NCBI GenBank assembly: GCA_934526185.1
Contig: CAKTAA010000006.1
Location: 1 to 54,104 of the forward strand
Origin: an uncultured Eubacteriales bacterium
Lineage (GTDB): Bacteria > Bacillota > Clostridia > Oscillospirales > CAG-272
Direction: 5' to 3'
Length of the DNA: 54,104 nt
The position numbers and the translations under genes are program-made. The notes beneath the pieces are model-generated. The model was not told where the DNA came from and made no database searches. It was given only the letters and a program-made list of their open reading frames with translations. Positions 7,823 through 16,970 of the stretch are shown here, one piece after another; within the stretch, counting starts at the first letter, position 1, and every line of letters begins with the position of its first letter.

Positions 7823-9046
7823 TCAGAAGCATTCGCTGCATACTTCCTCAAGGCAATAGCGTGAGCGCACATAAGGCTCCCGATTCATCCACCGTCCGTT
7901 GGTAAAATCCGGAATCGGAACCGGCATGCTGCCCATGGCAATAGACTGCTCGGACAATGCCGACACCGCCATCCAGGAGGCCATATCATACGCATCGATG
8001 GGTACTGCGGTGCGTGATTTGACCGCCTCGACAAACGCACGCATGACCAAAAAATCGATCCCGTCGTGCCCGCCGACTGCATGATCGCGGTAATCCCTCC
8101 ACAGAGGATGCATATGTTCGTCATAATATTCCTCAAGGTCCCGGAATTCGTGCGCTTCTCCGCCATCCAGAAGCACACCGTGCTTGTCCTCCATCCAAAT
8201 ACCCTTTGTTCCCTGAACACGGCCGCCTCTGGAATACGGCCGGGGCAGCGTGGTATCATGCGTGAGCAGTATGGTTTCGCCGTGAGCGCATTTAATGGAT
8301 GTGGTCACAATATCACCCATTGCAAACGGATACGCTGCATTTTCATAACCTTCTCCGCGTCGGGAACGGATCCACTCGTTGACACCGCCTGAACGTGAAG
8401 CCATAGAAGTCAGCGTGAGCATCCGATTGCCCCGGTTGATATTTAAAAACTTTGAAATCGGCCCCAGCTCATGCGTCGGATATACCTCCGCGTTCCGATG
8501 CATATAATTGCGGAGGCGGTAGTGGCGCGCTTCTCCTCCTGTCGCCACCTCTTCACGCAAATCATGCTGGTATCCTCCCTCGCAGTGTACAAGCTCGCCG
8601 AACATACCCTTTTTCACCATGTTCAGAACAGTCATTTCCTCCAGACCATAACAGCAGTTTTCCAGCAGCATAACCGGAATTCCTGTTTTTTCATAGGTTC
8701 GTACAAGCTCAAAGCACTGCTCGACAGAATAGGCTCCGCCCACCTCCGACGCCGCATATTTACCGGCCTGCATCGCGTCAATACAAATATCGATGTGTGC
8801 CTCCCAGGACGACGGTGTGATCACTGCGTCAACCTCCGGCAGAAGCAGCAGTCTTCTGTAATCCGCCGCCATCTCCGGCGTATTGCCCCTCTTATCCCTC
8901 ACCATCTGACGTGCGCACAGCATCCGGTCTTCATACAGATCGCTTACGCCGCATACACGGACATCGGGCATTGTATCCAGTATCATATCCAAAAGCGCTG
9001 TTCCGCGCATTCCCAAACCGATTATCGCTACATTAATCTGCTCCAT
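7823..9046 (-). CDS. Gfo/Idh/MocA-family protein, GH109-like (copy 2)
   Basis: A 407-residue NAD-dependent protein paralogous to 3888-5018. The Rossmann motif is VAIIGLGMRGTALLDM at the N-terminus. The C-terminal domain has YPTHELGPISKFLNINRGNR and VGGHDGIDFLVM, both close to GH109 glycosidase motifs, so the LNINRGNR segment makes this copy the better GH109 candidate. ATG 9046 has AGAAAGGA about 14 bases upstream. It heads the operon copy 2 - small ORF - PHP - phosphatase on the minus strand. Its likely job is removal of an amino sugar or related residue from host or plant glycan, an inference from the motifs only. Confidence 0.82.
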   Translation of the reverse strand: MEQINVAIIGLGMRGTALLDMILDTMPDVRVCGVSDLYEDRMLCARQMVRDKRGNTPEMAADYRRLLLLPEVDAVITPSSWEAHIDICIDAMQAGKYAASEVGGAYSVEQCFELVRTYEKTGIPVMLLENCCYGLEEMTVLNMVKKGMFGELVHCEGGYQHDLREEVATGGEARHYRLRNYMHRNAEVYPTHELGPISKFLNINRGNRMLTLTSMASRSGGVNEWIRSRRGEGYENAAYPFAMGDIVTTSIKCAHGETILLTHDTTLPRPYSRGGRVQGTKGIWMEDKHGVLLDGGEAHEFRDLEEYYDEHMHPLWRDYRDHAVGGHDGIDFLVMRAFVEAVKSRTAVPIDAYDMASWMAVSALSEQSIAMGSMPVPIPDFTNGRWMNREPYVRSRYCLEEVCSECF

Positions 9047-9344
9047 GCTTTTTCATTATCCTTTCTGCTTAAGCAATGGGTTCGCTGTTTATTTTCCGGC
9101 CGCAGGTTTTCACTCCCAAGCAACCGGATTTTCTTTTCAGCACATTGTAACACAGAATTTCCGCATTGTAAAGAGGCGGTATGCAATTTTATCCGTCTCG
9201 CCGCTCATCCGGTTCAGTCAATCGTAAAACCACAGAGGCCATACAAATTTTACGCCGAACATCAAATAAATTACCTGTTCTGAGGACATACTATTACAAA
9301 AGCAACGTTGATAGGAAGGAACGCCGAAAGCGCCGGAAATTGCT
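9047..9344. other. intergenic region between divergent genes
   Basis: No gene is supported. It should hold the promoters of Gfo/Idh copy 2 (minus) and of the peptidoglycan-binding protein (plus), but no pair of boxes close to consensus with 16-18 bases spacing was found. Confidence 0.4.
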
Positions 9345-9752
9345 ATGATGTGGAATACAATAAAAAGCAAATGGAAAAAAATAATGCCCCTGCTTGTCAG
9401 TTATACGGCCTGCCTGCTTGTTATGTGTACAGTCATGCTCGGATACAGAATGATTTACCGTATGGCAGCCGGTTCCTCGGAAAACGTCAGGCCCGAGGAG
9501 AGCCCCGACAATACAGCTCAACCGGCCGGCATTCCGATCTCCGCTCTGCCTCCCGGCACAATTGTAGCCGTTCAGCAAAAGCTTTCTGAGCTTGGCTTTC
9601 TGACATCAGAGCCGGACGGCATATACAGCGTCGAGACGGCTGAGGCCGTGCGGGCATTTCAAAGATCAGTCGGTCTTACTGCGGACGGCGTCTGCCATAT
9701 TCATACACTTGAGGCACTCGGTCTGACGGCACCGGATCCGTCCCCCCCGTAA
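9345..9752 (+). CDS. membrane-anchored peptidoglycan-binding domain protein
   Basis: A 135-residue protein with one N-terminal membrane segment (about residues 14-38, rich in Leu, Val, Met and Tyr), a short Pro/Ser/Glu linker, and a C-terminal PG_binding_1 domain (about 70-128). That domain has the typical patterns VQQKLSELGFL and TAEAVRAFQRSVGLTADGV. It probably tethers to cell wall outside the membrane; no catalytic domain is attached, so its role may be structural or regulatory, for example in sporulation or germination. Start at 9345 or the adjacent ATG 9348. A bidirectional terminator follows at 9836. Confidence 0.8.
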   Translation: MMWNTIKSKWKKIMPLLVSYTACLLVMCTVMLGYRMIYRMAAGSSENVRPEESPDNTAQPAGIPISALPPGTIVAVQQKLSELGFLTSEPDGIYSVETAEAVRAFQRSVGLTADGVCHIHTLEALGLTAPDPSPP

Positions 9753-9835
9753 AAGGCCAGGATTGCATTTCGATCTTTGCCGATACTGAGGAAGCGAACG
9801 CAATCCGGACCCGTCAGGACTATGTTTTATCGAAT

Positions 9836-9868
9836 AAAAACCGATTTTCAGTAGAAAATCGGTTTTTA
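9836..9868. terminator. bidirectional terminator
   Basis: AAAAACCGATTTTC-AGTA-GAAAATCGGTTTTT is a perfect hairpin with an A-run on one side and a T-run on the other. It lies between the plus-strand peptidoglycan-binding gene and the minus-strand HD gene and can serve both. Confidence 0.88.
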
Positions 9869-9957
9869 TATTTGCCGGAGCTTTGCTCCGCTTTTCCTTA
9901 TAAAATAAGCGCTCTAAACTCCATATATGACGAATAGCCCTGCTCGGGTATTCTTTT

Positions 9958-10542
9958 TTATTCTGCTTTTTCCAGAAAGAGTGTAGCCTCCATATCCGCT
10001 GTATGAAGAGCAAAAGCCAGCGGAAATTTTTCATACGCATCGCTGACCAGCCTCACCTCGTCAGAGACGGAAAAACCCATATGAAAGCGGATGGCAAAGG
10101 CTTCCTCGCGCGTCAGCTTCATAAATCCGGTTGTTATGTATACACTCTTTTCTCCATGGCCGTAAGGAAGCTGATCGTCGTACTCATAGCATGGAACCTT
10201 TTTCCAGACACCGCTTTCATCCTTAACGTTGCGAAATCCCGGTTTATAACAATTGATTTTACAGACATCGTGCAGCAGGGAGACGATTGTAAGCGTTTCC
10301 GCCGAGCAGCAAAGCCCGTAAACAGAGGAAACCTGCATCCTATTCATATAATCGGTCAGACAGTCGTACACGTTCAGAGAATGACGGAGCAGCCCGCCCT
10401 CAAAGGCTCCGTGAAACCGTGTACTTGCAGGCGCTCTGAAGAAATCGCTTTGCGGGGATTGCAAATATTCCAGCAGGCGATCGGCGCCCTCCCGCTGTAT
10501 GTTGGTTTCATAAAGGTGCAAAAAACGGTCTTTATCATTCAT
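9958..10542 (-). CDS. HD-domain hydrolase
   Basis: A 194-residue protein with the HD-type metal phosphohydrolase pattern: His in LLRHSLNVYD (about residue 53), the HD pair in SLLHDVCKIN (about 90), and a downstream His in RFHMGF (about 153). Length and motif spacing fit single-domain HD nucleotidases or phosphodiesterases; the substrate is not predictable. It lies immediately downstream of purF on the same strand (124 bases apart), so it may be expressed with it and act on a nucleotide, which is only a guess. Confidence 0.8.
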   Translation of the reverse strand: MNDKDRFLHLYETNIQREGADRLLEYLQSPQSDFFRAPASTRFHGAFEGGLLRHSLNVYDCLTDYMNRMQVSSVYGLCCSAETLTIVSLLHDVCKINCYKPGFRNVKDESGVWKKVPCYEYDDQLPYGHGEKSVYITTGFMKLTREEAFAIRFHMGFSVSDEVRLVSDAYEKFPLAFALHTADMEATLFLEKAE

Positions 10543-10665
10543 GGCATCTGAAACCTTTCATCATAATTACGGAACTTATGAATTTGTTCACAGTCCGCTC
10601 CTTCACCGCTTCGCCTGAAATGCGCAGCAAAGGTATTCATCTTTTAATATTTTCTTTTCAGGCTT

Positions 10666-12117
10666 TCACTTTTTCGGGGAAACGAGTTCAAAATCGGATT
10701 TTCCGTATGAATGCGGTATGGTACAGGGATAATTTCCAGAAAAGCACGCATCACAGAAAGAAAGCCTTGCATCCTTTGCAATCTCACAGATCCGGTTCAG
10801 CGGGATGAAACCGAGTGATTCGGCTCCTATCTTTTCGCACAGCGCTTCGCAGGAATAGTGATTGCTGACCAATTTCTGCGGATCCGAGACATCCGTTCCG
10901 TAATAGCAGGCGTGCAGAAACTCCGGCGCGCTGATCCTTACATGCACTTCCGCCGCGCCCGCGCGTTTGAGCAGCATCACAATCTGCGAGATGGTTGTTC
11001 CCCGCACAATAGAATCATCCACCATGATGATTCGTTTTCCCCTGACATTATCGCCGTAAGCATTCAGCTTGATAGTAACACTCTCCGTCCGCGCCTTTGC
11101 GTCCGGCAGAATAAAAGTGCGTCCGATATATCGGTTTTTGATAAGTCCCTGCCCGTACGGAATTCCCGACTTTTCCGCATAACCGATAGCGGCGATATTT
11201 CCGGAATCCGGTACGCCGATTACCATATCAGCCTCTGACGGATGTTCCTCAGCCAAAATACGGCCGGCCGCAAGGCGTGCCTTATATACGCTCTGCCCGT
11301 CAATGGTACTGTCTGGCCGTGCAAAATAGATATATTCAAAAATACATAACGCGGTTTTTTTCGCTTTCGGCTGATGAAGAGAACGCATCCTTCCGTGTTC
11401 AGCCACGACAATTTCACCCGGGTCAACATCACGCACAAATTCCGCGCCGACAGCGTCAAGCGCGCAGGTTTCGGAGGAAAAAAGAATATCGCCGTTTTTT
11501 CTTCCGATGCACAGCGGCCGCATACCGCGCGGATCGCGAACGGCTATCAGCTTCTGCGGACTCATGATAACCAAAGAGAAGGCGCCCTCCAAATACTCGG
11601 CGACACGAAGCACTGCTTCTTCAATGCTTTTGCATTGCAGACGTTCGCGTGCGAGCAGATAAGCGATGACCTCTGTATCGCTTGTCGAAGTCCACACAGC
11701 ACCGGTATATTCCAATTGCCTGCGCAATTCCCGTGCATTTGAAATGTTGCCGTTATGTGCGATGGTAAGTGTTCCTTTCACATATCGGATTGAGAGTGGC
11801 TGCACATTCTCCCGGCTGTTGCCTCCCGTTGTCGAATACCGCACATGACCGACCGCCATGTTGCCGGGCATACCGTCCAGAATTTCGTGTGTAAAGACGT
11901 CTCCAACCAGTCCGACGTCCTTATAGGAGGCCGTCCTCGGTTCGTCGGAAAACGTATCATTGACCGCGATACCGCAGCTTTCCTGACCGCGGTGCTGCAG
12001 CGCGTACAGTCCGTAATATACAGACTGTGCGACATCTTGCCTATCCTCTGAATAGATACCAAACACGCCGCACTCCTCATGACATTTTTCCGAATCCGTT
12101 AATTGGTTTCTGCTCAT
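10666..12117 (-). CDS. purF: amidophosphoribosyltransferase
   Basis: It catalyses the first step of de novo purine synthesis: PRPP plus glutamine to 5-phosphoribosylamine. The N-terminal Ntn glutaminase begins at the Cys of EECGVFGIY after a propeptide of about 15 residues that is normally cleaved. LQHRGQESCGI is the usual second glutaminase motif. The C-terminal phosphoribosyltransferase domain holds the PRPP loop RIIMVDDSIVRGTT. Cysteines in the late segment (CDACFSGNYPC) fit the [4Fe-4S]-containing Bacillus/Clostridium type. I chose ATG 12117 with AAAGGCGA upstream; a GTG at 12141 is in frame but poorly served. It has a consensus promoter at 12306-12334 and a leader of about 180 bases. Confidence 0.97.
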   Translation of the reverse strand: MSRNQLTDSEKCHEECGVFGIYSEDRQDVAQSVYYGLYALQHRGQESCGIAVNDTFSDEPRTASYKDVGLVGDVFTHEILDGMPGNMAVGHVRYSTTGGNSRENVQPLSIRYVKGTLTIAHNGNISNARELRRQLEYTGAVWTSTSDTEVIAYLLARERLQCKSIEEAVLRVAEYLEGAFSLVIMSPQKLIAVRDPRGMRPLCIGRKNGDILFSSETCALDAVGAEFVRDVDPGEIVVAEHGRMRSLHQPKAKKTALCIFEYIYFARPDSTIDGQSVYKARLAAGRILAEEHPSEADMVIGVPDSGNIAAIGYAEKSGIPYGQGLIKNRYIGRTFILPDAKARTESVTIKLNAYGDNVRGKRIIMVDDSIVRGTTISQIVMLLKRAGAAEVHVRISAPEFLHACYYGTDVSDPQKLVSNHYSCEALCEKIGAESLGFIPLNRICEIAKDARLSFCDACFSGNYPCTIPHSYGKSDFELVSPKK

Positions 12118-12224
12118 AAATCGCCTTTTTTCACCTGACACCGCATGGCTTCCGGCGAAAATATTCCTTTCCCCTGAAAATTACGGACAAGAAAGCGGAT
12201 GAGCTTCTGACAGTAAAACAAGGA

Positions 12225-12253
12225 AAGACCGCGGGGCACAGTCCCACAGTCTT
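12225..12253 (-). terminator. terminator-like hairpin in the purF leader
   Basis: On the minus strand AAGACTGTGGG (12253-12243) pairs over 11 positions (two wobbles) with CCCGCGGTCTT (12235-12225), followed by a T-rich tract. It lies between the promoter and the purF start, so it may be an attenuator. No purine-aptamer core was recognised. Confidence 0.5.
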
Positions 12254-12305
12254 CTGCTTTTCAGCCGTCGGCCTTTGCCGCAAGTTTTGATGTATAACAT
12301 GTATA

Positions 12306-12334
12306 AGTATAAAACTTTTTTCGATTTTTGTCAA
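12306..12334 (-). promoter_or_regulatory. sigma-A promoter of purF
   Basis: On the minus strand TTGACA (12334-12329), 17-base spacer, TATACT (12311-12306). Transcription should start near 12300, giving a leader of about 180 bases before purF. Confidence 0.85.
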
Positions 12335-12643
12335 CCGGTAACTGCAAAATTCGAAACCGGTACGGTTACAGTCCTCTCTGACGGATACCGTATTTCCACA
12401 CATCTGCTATGGACATCCTGCTTTTGTTCAGTGTCCACTGTCTGTAAAATTTATAACTTAAAAGACAATTTCCGCCGCGGTGCAACCGCTCTGCGCTCTT
12501 TCTTTTTTCGTAACAAAAGCATTGAAATAGTTAATGTAAGGGACCTCTCCGCATCTTTGCCCATAGCGCATTACGGCTTACAACTTTTTTCACCCTGAAA
12601 TTTTAATCAAAAAACGCATATCCGCGGCCTTTTACCCTATTCA
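12335..12643. other. intergenic region downstream of the DUF368 gene
   Basis: No gene is supported. A weak stem followed by six T on the minus strand near 12615-12640 may end the trkH-trkA-AI2E-DUF368 transcript. Confidence 0.35.
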
Positions 12644-13453
12644 TCAGTTGTTGCGGGAGAGGAGGCTAATCAGTATATAACCCCCACACAGCATAAAGAA
12701 ACAAATGAAAAGATCCGCAGCGCCGGCAGGCAGTCCCGGATAGATTTCCGCGACAGACGCAATGATAAATCCGAGTATGATAAGATAGGTCGGCTGCGGA
12801 TGAGCAGACATGGCTTTGTCCAGAAGCTTTGTAGTAAGTATGATGCCGAGAATCAAACCGACTCCCAGCGGAACCAAAAACGGCAGATAAAAATTGCTGA
12901 TGGCTTTCATCATTTCATCATACAAGCCCATGAGCAGAAGCAGATAGGATACGCTGATTCCCGGAAGCACTAGCGCGGCTGCCGCTATAAACCCGGCCAG
13001 TCCGAGCAGAAGAACACTGACGATTGACGTTTGCATCTCTGCCTGAGCACTGCCTGTCGGCAGCAAATTTATCAGCAGGACAATCAGAATTCCCAAAGCG
13101 GTATATAATGGAATCCGCCAGGTAAACTTTTTTATCTTTGCTTGTCGGAGGATTAGAGGAACGCCGCCTGCAACAGCTCCCATGAAGAAATATAGCATCG
13201 GCATCGGATAGGTATGAAGCAGATGCAGTATTGGCTTAGAAAGAAGAAGCATACCCGCACCGCCGCCGATCGCAAACAGCAAAAGAAAGACAAAGCTTTC
13301 TCTCTTATGCCGGAAAAAGGAGCTGACTGATGACACCAAACGCTGATAGATTCCCAGAATCATTGCCATAGATCCGCCGCTTACACCCGGCACCAGCATC
13401 GTACTTCCTATAAGAAATCCTTTTAGAAACGTCATGATTTTATCAACTACCAT
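12644..13453 (-). CDS. DUF368-family membrane protein
   Basis: A polytopic membrane protein of 269 residues, full length for DUF368. The start is ATG 13453 (with GGAAAGGAC upstream), where the family's first conserved motif VPGVSGGSMAMILGIYQRL begins about 20 residues in. A second copy of the motif, LVLPGISVSYLLLLMGLYDE, occurs in the second half, the internal repeat typical of this family. Some family members are linked to undecaprenyl-phosphate recycling (PopT), which is family knowledge and not visible here. Its A of ATG is the last base of the AI-2E-family stop codon, so the pair is translationally coupled. Confidence 0.85.
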   Translation of the reverse strand: MVVDKIMTFLKGFLIGSTMLVPGVSGGSMAMILGIYQRLVSSVSSFFRHKRESFVFLLLFAIGGGAGMLLLSKPILHLLHTYPMPMLYFFMGAVAGGVPLILRQAKIKKFTWRIPLYTALGILIVLLINLLPTGSAQAEMQTSIVSVLLLGLAGFIAAAALVLPGISVSYLLLLMGLYDEMMKAISNFYLPFLVPLGVGLILGIILTTKLLDKAMSAHPQPTYLIILGFIIASVAEIYPGLPAGAADLFICFFMLCGGYILISLLSRNN

Positions 13454-14634
13454 TATTTGCTGTCCTTTCCTACCGCCGTCTCTCTTTTTTTGCCAGTGGC
13501 CTTCTTTTCTATACGCCCGGCTACCATCTGTCTGCATACGCTGTACAGGACCGAACAAACCGGAACACTCAAAAGCATGCCGATAATCCCGAACAGGCTC
13601 CCGCCTACGGTAACCGCAGCTAAAACCCAAATTCCCGGCAGGCCGACTGATTTTCCTACAACTTTCGGATATATGATATCTCCTTCAAGCTGCTGCAGCA
13701 CAATAATAAATAGGATAAACCACAGCGCTTTCAGAGGATCTACCATGAGAATCAGAAAAGCGCCGACTGCTGTTCCGAGAAAAGCGCCGAAGACCGGAAT
13801 CAAGGCAGTGAACGCCACAAGAACAGAAACCACCGGCGCATACGGCATAGAAAAGACGCACATACCGATAAAGCACAGAGCGCCGATAATCACTGCCTCC
13901 GTCAACTGACCGGTGATGAAATTCGTAAACGTGCGGTTTGACAGCTCGGCTAATTCCGTCAGGCTCTTAATTTTACTCGGCGGCAAAAATGCCTCTAAAA
14001 GTCTTTTTAGCTGCCTGCTGAGAGTTTCTTTCTGATACAAGAGATAAAATGCAAAGACAAGCCCCAAGGCGATGTTGAAAATCCATGTGAAAATAGACGT
14101 CGTAATATCTACTGTCTTATTAATAAACGCCTCTCCCTGACTCGACAGAAAATCTCCTGCAGCCTCCATAAACTTATTAAAGTCAACGGAAAGCTCCGGC
14201 AATACAATTCCACGTTTTGCAAGACTTTCCGCAAGATCCGCAAAAGACGCTTCCAATCGCTCCATATACTGCGGGAACAGCTCAATGATATTGCCTATAG
14301 TTTTTTTCAGTTCCGGAACCACCATAAAAAATATGATAAATATCACGCCCGCCATAATAAGCGCGCTGAAAGCAAGACAAAACGGACGCTTCAGTTTGCT
14401 GCGGATTTTACCTTTTTTCTTTTTACCGATGCGATCCCATAATTTTTCCAAGGGCCGCAGAAGAACATTGATGACAAAGGCGAAGCAGAAGCCCAAAAGA
14501 AAGGGGGAAAGCACGGCCAAAACAGTTTCCGCTGCCGACAGTACGGACGAAAAATGATAAAGCAGGAAGAATAAAATCAGGGCAAAGGATATAATAAACA
14601 GGATTTTTTTTATATTTTCTTTTGACAGGTTCAA
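13453..14634 (-). CDS. AI-2E/PerM-family transporter
   Basis: A 393-residue membrane protein with the usual pattern: two N-terminal membrane helices (about residues 8-45), a charged segment, a soluble stretch (about 95-180) and five to six further helices. The conserved region ALIPVFGAFLGTAVGAFLI and QQLEGDIIYPKVVGKSVGL mark the family. Despite the name, members include sodium/proton antiporters and general permeases, so autoinducer export should not be assumed. The likely start is TTG 14634, with GAGGT six bases upstream; the longer ORF start at 14709 would overlap trkA. It is in a run with trkH, trkA and DUF368, which suggests ion or cell-envelope homeostasis. Confidence 0.85.
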   Translation of the reverse strand: MNLSKENIKKILFIISFALILFFLLYHFSSVLSAAETVLAVLSPFLLGFCFAFVINVLLRPLEKLWDRIGKKKKGKIRSKLKRPFCLAFSALIMAGVIFIIFFMVVPELKKTIGNIIELFPQYMERLEASFADLAESLAKRGIVLPELSVDFNKFMEAAGDFLSSQGEAFINKTVDITTSIFTWIFNIALGLVFAFYLLYQKETLSRQLKRLLEAFLPPSKIKSLTELAELSNRTFTNFITGQLTEAVIIGALCFIGMCVFSMPYAPVVSVLVAFTALIPVFGAFLGTAVGAFLILMVDPLKALWFILFIIVLQQLEGDIIYPKVVGKSVGLPGIWVLAAVTVGGSLFGIIGMLLSVPVCSVLYSVCRQMVAGRIEKKATGKKRETAVGKDSK

Positions 14635-14689
14635 TTTTTTACCTCGTTTTGGCACACCGCGCAGCGTTAGCTGTCTGTCTCTTCCGAAT

Positions 14690-15358
14690 TCAAACGTCGC
14701 TTTCCTCAAAGATCTTAATATTTTCTTTTTTGCCGATTACTACGACAATGTCGTCATCGCAGAAGCGGTAATCCGGCGATATTTCAATATCTGTACGATG
14801 ATGATGCTCTATTGCGATGATATTCAGTCCGAAGCGCTGTCGGATATTGGCCTCTGAAACACTTTTCCCCGTTAATGCATCGGCAACGCGCACCTGAGAT
14901 ATTTCAATATCGTTGTCAAGCGTGATAAAATCCAGAAAATTATGTGAAAGCAGTCTTTTGGCTACCTTCAGCGCCATGTCATGCTCCGGATACACAACCT
15001 CCGCGCCTATCTTTTCCAGAACCGCTCCCTGATCGCGACTGATTGCCTTTGCGATTACCTGAGGAACCCCAAGTCCCACTACAGTAAGTGTGGTCAGAAT
15101 ACTGGTATCTATCTTTTCCCCGATACAAACAATCACTGTATCGCAGTTTTGAATACCGATTTCTTCAAGCGTTTCTTTGTTTAAATCGTCTGTCACATAT
15201 GCATGTTCCGTATACTGCCGAAGAGTACGGACTTTGGCCTCCGTATTATCCACAACAATGACTTCCTCGCCGGCTTCCGCCAGCGTCTGCGCCAAAGCGG
15301 ACCCGAAGCGCCCTAATCCGATTACGCCGTATGTTTTCCTGTTTTTACCGTAACGCAT
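14690..15358 (-). CDS. trkA: TrkA/KtrA-type potassium channel regulator
   Basis: The cytosolic RCK ring subunit that gates the adjacent TrkH/KtrB channel. The Rossmann nucleotide motif is YGVIGLGRFGSALAQTLAEA near the N-terminus, with acidic VVDNTE at the end of beta 2. The RCK_N domain covers about residues 10-125 and RCK_C about 140-220 (ALTGKSVSEANIRQRFG), where c-di-AMP binds in some Firmicutes proteins. At 222 residues it is a single-repeat KtrA-size protein. ATG 15358 is preferred over 15391, but the ribosome site is weak for both. It follows trkH by 181 bases. Confidence 0.9.
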   Translation of the reverse strand: MRYGKNRKTYGVIGLGRFGSALAQTLAEAGEEVIVVDNTEAKVRTLRQYTEHAYVTDDLNKETLEEIGIQNCDTVIVCIGEKIDTSILTTLTVVGLGVPQVIAKAISRDQGAVLEKIGAEVVYPEHDMALKVAKRLLSHNFLDFITLDNDIEISQVRVADALTGKSVSEANIRQRFGLNIIAIEHHHRTDIEISPDYRFCDDDIVVVIGKKENIKIFEESDV

Positions 15359-15539
15359 TGTAATTTTTCCATGCCTTTGTCCGGCAGACATTTTTTCTCA
15401 GCCGCGTGAATTTTTCACGAAAACTGATCTGGCCCGGTGCAAAGGTTCCTTTCATGCTTCAGCTCATTCATTCCCGTTTATCAGGGATTTTAAATTCTGT
15501 GCGGACCTTGCCCGCCTGCATGCGTCGCGACGGCATCCC

Positions 15540-16853
15540 CTATCCGATGGTAATGGACTCCTCCGTATAACGCACGTTCGACGCCGGTCGGAATACCCAC
15601 ATAGACATCAGCGTCAGCGCTCCCAGCCTCCCGATAAACATTGTTGCGATCAGCACCAGCTTGCCTGCCGTATCAAGAGCCGGTGTAATCCCTGTGGAAA
15701 GTCCTACCGTTCCAAATGCGGACGTCACTTCAAACAGAAGCTGCACAAATGAGTATTCCGGTTCCAGAACACACATCAGAAATGTTCCGCCGCAGACCAC
15801 AATAAGGGACAGAAACATGACCGTAAAGGCCTTAGATATGGTATCTGCCGGCAGCGTTCTGTGAAATGCGCTGTTGTGTTTTTTCACGGCAGTGTTTTTC
15901 GCGGATTGCATCAGTGCAAAAAACGTGCTGGTTTTGATTCCTCCGCCCGTTGAACCAGGCGAAGCGCCGATAAACATCAGCACAATCAAAACAAACAGCC
16001 CTGCATTGGTAAAACTGCCGATCGGATAGGTTGAAAAACCTGCTGTCCGCGCCGAAACGCTCTGAAAAAAAGCGCCAAGCCAAGATATATCCTCCGTCAG
16101 CTTCAGCAGCAGCGTTCCGGAAAGAATCAGAAACACGCTGGTGGTCAGTACTACCTTGGAATGCAGGCAAAGCTTTTTTAAAGACCGATGCTTCATAAAA
16201 TCCTGAATGACAAGGAAACCGATGCCGCCGAAAAAGATAAGAGAAGCGGTAGTCAGATTTAACAAAACACTGTCCTGATAGGGTATTAAATTCCGGAGGC
16301 CGCCTAATATATCAAAGCCGGAATTGTTAAACGCAGCAATAGAATGAAACAGACTGATTTCAATCGCTTTTCCAACCGGATAGTCCTGTACAAAAACCAT
16401 AAAACTCAGGACAGCACCGGTAAGCTCAAAACAAAGCGTCATCAGAAGAATTGCTTTCAGCAGCTTTACAATTCCCTTGGAACTCCCCATGTTCAGGGCC
16501 TCCCTGACCAGCAAGCGTCCCTTCATTCCGACACGTTTTCCTGCCAAAAGAATAAATCCCGCGCCGACGGACGTGATGCCTAAGCCCCCAATTTGGATCA
16601 GAAGAGCAACGACGCTTCGACCGAACAGCGTAAAGTGATCGGCGGTGTCTATCGCTATCAAACCAGTCACACAGACCGCGCTGGTAGAAGTAAACAGGGC
16701 GTCAATTAAACTGACATCGGCTCCCGGCCGGATGGAAACCGGAAGAAGAAGCAGCACCGTGCCAATTAAAATGATAAGGGCAAAACCAAGTGTGATGAGC
16801 CTTCCCGGCGGCTGCTCTTTTATAACATTTTTAAACCATTGTACCATTCTCAT
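15540..16853 (-). CDS. trkH: TrkH/KtrB-type potassium uptake channel
   Basis: An integral membrane potassium transporter of 437 residues. It carries four pore-loop filters of the Trk/Ktr type, recognisable as TSTSAVCVTGLIAID, SIAAFNNSGFDI, GASPGSTGGGIKTSTFFALM and SAFGTVGLSTGITP. The GGGIKT segment is the characteristic M2C-type loop. The start at ATG 16853 has GGAGA eight bases upstream; the longer ORF from 16946 starts inside the leader and is not used here. Its partner TrkA follows. Expression probably depends on the leader at 16923-17060, which has an upstream ORF and a terminator. Confidence 0.93.
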   Translation of the reverse strand: MRMVQWFKNVIKEQPPGRLITLGFALIILIGTVLLLLPVSIRPGADVSLIDALFTSTSAVCVTGLIAIDTADHFTLFGRSVVALLIQIGGLGITSVGAGFILLAGKRVGMKGRLLVREALNMGSSKGIVKLLKAILLMTLCFELTGAVLSFMVFVQDYPVGKAIEISLFHSIAAFNNSGFDILGGLRNLIPYQDSVLLNLTTASLIFFGGIGFLVIQDFMKHRSLKKLCLHSKVVLTTSVFLILSGTLLLKLTEDISWLGAFFQSVSARTAGFSTYPIGSFTNAGLFVLIVLMFIGASPGSTGGGIKTSTFFALMQSAKNTAVKKHNSAFHRTLPADTISKAFTVMFLSLIVVCGGTFLMCVLEPEYSFVQLLFEVTSAFGTVGLSTGITPALDTAGKLVLIATMFIGRLGALTLMSMWVFRPASNVRYTEESITIG

Positions 16854-16922
16854 ATCCGTTTCTCCGCAGCATTCTCCATAAATTTTATCTTTTTCTCTCA
16901 AAAAACAAGGATACTGCAGCAT

Positions 16923-16970
16923 AAAAAACGAGAGCATTCCCCGCATCCGTTCAGGGTGCAGAATATGCTC
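16923..16970 (-). terminator. intrinsic terminator in the trkH leader
   Basis: On the minus strand GAGCATATTCTGCACCC (16970-16954) pairs at 15 of 17 positions (three wobbles) with GGATGCGGGGAATGCTC (16948-16932), loop TGAAC, followed by CGTTTTTT. It sits between promoter and trkH, so read-through must be controlled for trkH to be expressed. Confidence 0.75.

Noticed and set aside
7578..7859. Plus-strand ORFs around the PHP gene
   Set aside because: They mirror the minus-strand PHP and small ORF frames and show no family.
9595..9752. Catalytic domain attached to the peptidoglycan-binding protein
   Set aside because: The ORF ends right after the binding domain and no lysozyme, amidase or NlpC motif is present in any frame nearby.
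12118..12305. A guanine/adenine aptamer before purF
   Set aside because: The three-way junction consensus is absent; only a terminator-like stem is supported.
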